From: Lachnoclostridium sp.
GTDB taxonomy: Bacteria; Bacillota; Clostridia; Lachnospirales; Lachnospiraceae
Length of the DNA stretch: 64,000 bases
Reading direction: 5' to 3'
Assembly (NCBI GenBank): GCA_023665475.1
Contig: JAMPEB010000001.1
Span: 186,001-250,000, forward strand
The notes beneath the pieces are model-generated. The model did not search any database. It saw nothing but the letters and a program-made list of their open reading frames with translations, and was not told the DNA's origin. Below are positions 60,908 through 64,000 of this stretch, in pieces. The translations under genes were made by a program, and so were the position numbers. Position 1 is the first letter of the stretch; every line of letters begins with the position of its first letter.

Positions 60908-62500
60908 TTAATTAATTTTGTTTTTCAGTTTTTGATACATATAGTTTCCTAAAGAGAGCGCCGCATCCGAAAAAAAGACGATTCCGGCGGGAGCATACAA
61001 AAGCAGAAATAAATAATAGGGCAGCACATATCTACATTGGTTCTCCCAGATAATGCTGAATAAAAATCCGCCCACTACGGCAATAAGGGGAATCCAGCCA
61101 CCTATAGGCAGTTTCTTCCGATTGACGATGCCCGCCGCCACAAAGGCGAAACAGGCAAGATAAATGATGCTCTGATAATAATTGGCAAATTGCCAGACAA
61201 AATTATGAAGCTCTCCATAGTACAGCTTTGGCACCCAATCCGGTATCACTTTATTATCGGAAAATGTATTGGTAGAATACAGGCTTTCAAAAAGGGGTTC
61301 CAGCCACTGCATCCTCACTTTGGTCAGGAAAAAATTTCTGGCATACCCGGGGTTCTCCCTCATCTCTTTCAAGGATTCCTCAATATCCTTTCCGGCTGTC
61401 CCTGCTGCGGCTTTGGGGTCAAAACCGCACTCTCCGAACACATCCTGCTGATAGTGATTATACACTCCCGGAACTCCTTCCGTTTCCTGAAGTCCCATGG
61501 CTATCCACAAAATGGCGGGCATTCCTTCTACGCTCTCATATCCCGAACGGTATTCATACATTTTATCCACTGCCTTTACGGCGCCTCCCGCTGCCAGCAG
61601 AATACAAAGACCTGCCAGCACGGGTCTGAAACTCCCTTTTTTCAACGCCATCAAAAGCATACCGATTGCCACTGCGATTAAGACAATCCAGACATTCATT
61701 CTCACAAGCAGGGCAAGCGCTCCTGCTACGGCGGCCGCCGCCACATATCTTTTCTGCGGTTTCTGCTCATATGCCGCCAATGCCCAAAACAACACCATAC
61801 TAAAGCAGATGGACGGTAAATCCCCATAAATATAGGGCAGATATAATAGATAAGGCAGGCAGAATACCATACACCCACAATATAAAAGGCGGTACGCCGG
61901 TCTTTCCATAACGATTTTCAAAAAGAAGTATCCCGCAATCAGCGTGACTATGCCAAATCCCAAATGAAACCACGCTGCCACATCATAACAAAAATCCCCA
62001 AACAGAGAAAAAAGAATCTCATACAAAAACAGAAAACCCTTCTGCTGCTGATAAAGCCCTATGTATCCCCCTTTTTGAAACATGGAAAAATTGCCTGCAC
62101 GGGCATATGCAGCTCCCGCCGTAGTGTTTAACTGATCTCCCACCGGATAATAGGGATGCTGCCGCAGATAAAGAAATCCTTCCGCAGCCATACAGACACA
62201 GGCAATTCCCAATACCGCCGAACAGATTTTTCCCTGATATTGGGGAATCTTTTCCAGAAGCTTAAGAAAAAATGACGCTGCCAGACATAGCAGCGCAAAG
62301 ACTCCCAGATGCTTTAATGTAGTGTCTTCTATCAAAAAAATATACTTCCCATAATCTATGGAAGAAAAATAGGAATACCGAATGCCCTGATATGCGAGGA
62401 AACCTGTAATAAGCAGTAAAATCAATTGTAAAACTCTTATGGCAGCATGTAAAAGCCGGTCCCTCCATCGTTTTATCCCCATACTCATCCGCAAATCCAT
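60908..62500 (-). CDS. Polytopic GT-C-like membrane protein
   Basis: The 530-residue protein has about 11-12 hydrophobic segments and a large loop (about 345-420). YPVGDQLN in the first loop and the overall plan recall dolichyl-phosphate-mannose-type glycosyltransferases (family 39-like), but I do not recognise a clear DxD motif. The gene is 11 bases after a similar protein; the two may act together in wall polymer glycosylation. Confidence 0.55.
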   Translation of the reverse strand: MDLRMSMGIKRWRDRLLHAAIRVLQLILLLITGFLAYQGIRYSYFSSIDYGKYIFLIEDTTLKHLGVFALLCLAASFFLKLLEKIPQYQGKICSAVLGIACVCMAAEGFLYLRQHPYYPVGDQLNTTAGAAYARAGNFSMFQKGGYIGLYQQQKGFLFLYEILFSLFGDFCYDVAAWFHLGFGIVTLIAGYFFLKIVMERPAYRLLYCGCMVFCLPYLLYLPYIYGDLPSICFSMVLFWALAAYEQKPQKRYVAAAAVAGALALLVRMNVWIVLIAVAIGMLLMALKKGSFRPVLAGLCILLAAGGAVKAVDKMYEYRSGYESVEGMPAILWIAMGLQETEGVPGVYNHYQQDVFGECGFDPKAAAGTAGKDIEESLKEMRENPGYARNFFLTKVRMQWLEPLFESLYSTNTFSDNKVIPDWVPKLYYGELHNFVWQFANYYQSIIYLACFAFVAAGIVNRKKLPIGGWIPLIAVVGGFLFSIIWENQCRYVLPYYLFLLLYAPAGIVFFSDAALSLGNYMYQKLKNKIN

Positions 62501-62511
62501 CCTCTTTTTTG

Positions 62512-64000
62512 CTACTCCATCCTTACATAATTCCTGTTGCTGATATACACGGCAAAGCGTTCATTCTCAAACCTTAACGCCACACTGTCCTTCTCCGTAA
62601 ACTGTGCTTCAAATGCCTCCTTTTTGGCAGTTTTAACCACATACGCCGTTGGCATTTCCTCCGGCAGATTGGGCGGATACCATTTTTTGCAAGTCTGCCA
62701 CCAATACATTTTTAAATCTTCCATCCCATAGCAATGCCCCATGGTAACGGCCCCGTCACGCACCATGCTGATTCTGTCCGCATCCCAGAATTCTCCGTAT
62801 CCATAGGAAATGCCTTCCTCTATAAGGAAATCCGCCACTTCCTCATAATCCTTCAGATGATCGGTAGTGGTAACGGCATCTGCGTAAGTATATTTGACAT
62901 TTAACACGGCAAACACACATATGGCAAGCAGGATCAAATCCGCAAACCAAGCTTTCTTTTTCTGAAAGCAGTCAATCAATATTCCCACAGTCACAATCGC
63001 CACATACCAGGAAAACAGAAAATAATTATGGGCGGGCTCCGCCGTGGTAATTGCAACAATAAAAGCCGTGATTCCCAGCGAAGTCAGGAAAATGGCAAGG
63101 GCATTCTGTTGTTTCTTCGGCACTTCGCTCTTTTTTCTGAAAATATAAAACAGACCGTACCCCACCAGAACAAGAAACGCCCACACAAGCATCTGCATCA
63201 GGGAATCCAATCCGCCAACCCGGGCATTTCCCGCAATTCCGAAACCTTCCAAAACCGTTGCGGGAACCGTTATAAAAATGCGCTCCGCCACTTCCCCGGG
63301 AGACAACAGAAACAATGGATAATCCGCCTGCCCTTTATACAAAGACGAGACCAGATAAGCAAGAATCATGGTCCCCACATAACCCGTGGCATAGTATCTG
63401 CCCCTGGGAAGTTTGCGGGCAAAGGCGTCCGATTCCATAAACAAAGAAACCGCCTCCACAACTATCATCGGCAAAATCACCATTTGCAGGCACTTTTGCC
63501 CTCCCAAAGCTATCAAAAGCGTGAATCCCCATAATAAAACCCATCCTATTATCTCCCTGTATCCTGCTTTTCCTTTTTTCAGGTGCAGATAAAAGCAGAC
63601 TGTCAGAAACATCAGTATACTGTGAATGGCGTAATACCCCGCAAACAAAAATAAAAGCAGCGCTACAAAAGGAACCATCTGCCCCTCATTCCGAATACCG
63701 TTGACAGGTATCGCGCAAAGCGCTAACACCGCCGCTAAAGCGGGAGTCACGGACAGTCCCAGCTTTCTCAAAAACAAATACAGTCCTCCTGCCACAACCG
63801 CCCCGATGAACACACAGGCAAGCCCCACGGCTGTTGTCATGCTTCCCGTAATCCCATAAAATACCGCCGCAATGGCAGGCATTCCGAAAATATACCGTTC
63901 CGTACTTCCCAGCCAGTCATCCGGCGTGAGGGTCTTTTCCGTCCAGATTTCCCTTGCAAGTAACGCTTCCGCGGCAATGTCGGAGTCCACATGCTGGGTA
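62512..64000 (-). CDS. Polytopic GT-C-like membrane protein, N-terminus beyond window
   Basis: The visible 496 residues have about 10 hydrophobic segments and a soluble C-terminal part (about 390-496). The frame continues through TQHVDSDIAAEALLAREIW at the right edge, so the GTG at 63988 is internal and the start is outside the window. The DSD motif in the first loop and the layout fit a GT-C family glycosyltransferase. Substrate unknown. Confidence 0.6.
   Translation of the reverse strand, partial: TQHVDSDIAAEALLAREIWTEKTLTPDDWLGSTERYIFGMPAIAAVFYGITGSMTTAVGLACVFIGAVVAGGLYLFLRKLGLSVTPALAAVLALCAIPVNGIRNEGQMVPFVALLLFLFAGYYAIHSILMFLTVCFYLHLKKGKAGYREIIGWVLLWGFTLLIALGGQKCLQMVILPMIVVEAVSLFMESDAFARKLPRGRYYATGYVGTMILAYLVSSLYKGQADYPLFLLSPGEVAERIFITVPATVLEGFGIAGNARVGGLDSLMQMLVWAFLVLVGYGLFYIFRKKSEVPKKQQNALAIFLTSLGITAFIVAITTAEPAHNYFLFSWYVAIVTVGILIDCFQKKKAWFADLILLAICVFAVLNVKYTYADAVTTTDHLKDYEEVADFLIEEGISYGYGEFWDADRISMVRDGAVTMGHCYGMEDLKMYWWQTCKKWYPPNLPEEMPTAYVVKTAKKEAFEAQFTEKDSVALRFENERFAVYISNRNYVRME

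Overview
The window is a gene-dense stretch of a low-to-moderate GC Gram-positive chromosome, almost certainly a member of the Clostridia close to Lachnospiraceae. This is inferred from the protein families and their order: an AccD-AccA fusion inside a fab operon with FabK and a FabT-like regulator, class III ribonucleotide reductase (nrdD/nrdG), SigA-DnaG-TrmK clustering, a T-box in front of thrS, infC starting with ATT, DUF1540, CarD and XpaC/TelA families, and strong AGGAGG-type ribosome binding sites. No phage, insertion sequence, CRISPR array or rRNA was seen. Nearly all genes lie on the minus strand; the plus-strand exceptions are 1919-2611, 26232-26762, 41398-42273 and 59613-60886.

Layout. 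1-1663: F0 part of ATP synthase (atpB-atpE-atpF and the start of a delta subunit). 1919-5157: a class I amidotransferase-like hydrolase that overlaps tail to tail with a DUF2974 alpha/beta hydrolase, then citrate synthase with a long leader. 5512-13037: a two-component system, two membrane proteins, YlmH, and two neighbouring COG0523 metal GTPases, one with a very large His-rich insert and one fused to a YcgQ-like domain. 13189-17040: a small accessory islet (PBECR-like protein, 30-residue ORF, an outward-facing consensus promoter), a LysM surface protein and a lipoprotein protease. 17156-24542: RNase P RNA, a TGS-uridine kinase fusion, trmK, rpoD, dnaG, dgt and a tRNA-Leu(CAG). 24693-26762: a FliD-like secreted-type protein with tandem sigma-A and consensus sigma-D promoters, divergent from an ECF sigma factor. 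26841-29488: nrdG/nrdD behind two NrdR boxes. 29662-41083: a continuous fatty acid synthesis operon, fabH-acpP-fabK-fabD-fabG-fabF-accB-fabZ-accC-accDA-NPD flavoprotein-fabT, with a FabT-type operator on its promoter. 41398-45851: a LysM protein and a heterodimeric ABC exporter. 45887-54321: carAB, TelA/XpaC and an EAL-like/HDOD protein. 54586-60886: rplT-rpmI-infC with leader, DUF1540, thrS with T-box, CarD, and a MarR-DegV pair. 60908-64000: two polytopic GT-C-like membrane proteins, the second cut by the window edge.

The main unexplained structure is a family of four dispersed 60-85 bp palindromes (1711-1772, 17577-17661, 24253-24335, 31437-31514). They share a core stem with compensatory base changes and a roughly 4-nt bulge always on the same arm; two share an identical inner hairpin. 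Other points worth a second look are the consensus sigma-D promoter on the FliD-like gene with no flagellar gene nearby, a 7-G tract inside the promoter spacer of the LysM surface protein, a consensus promoter aimed antisense at the PBECR-like gene, and a probable ATP synthase delta subunit that appears to start directly at its C-terminal domain. All domain assignments were made by eye from sequence motifs; no database search was run.
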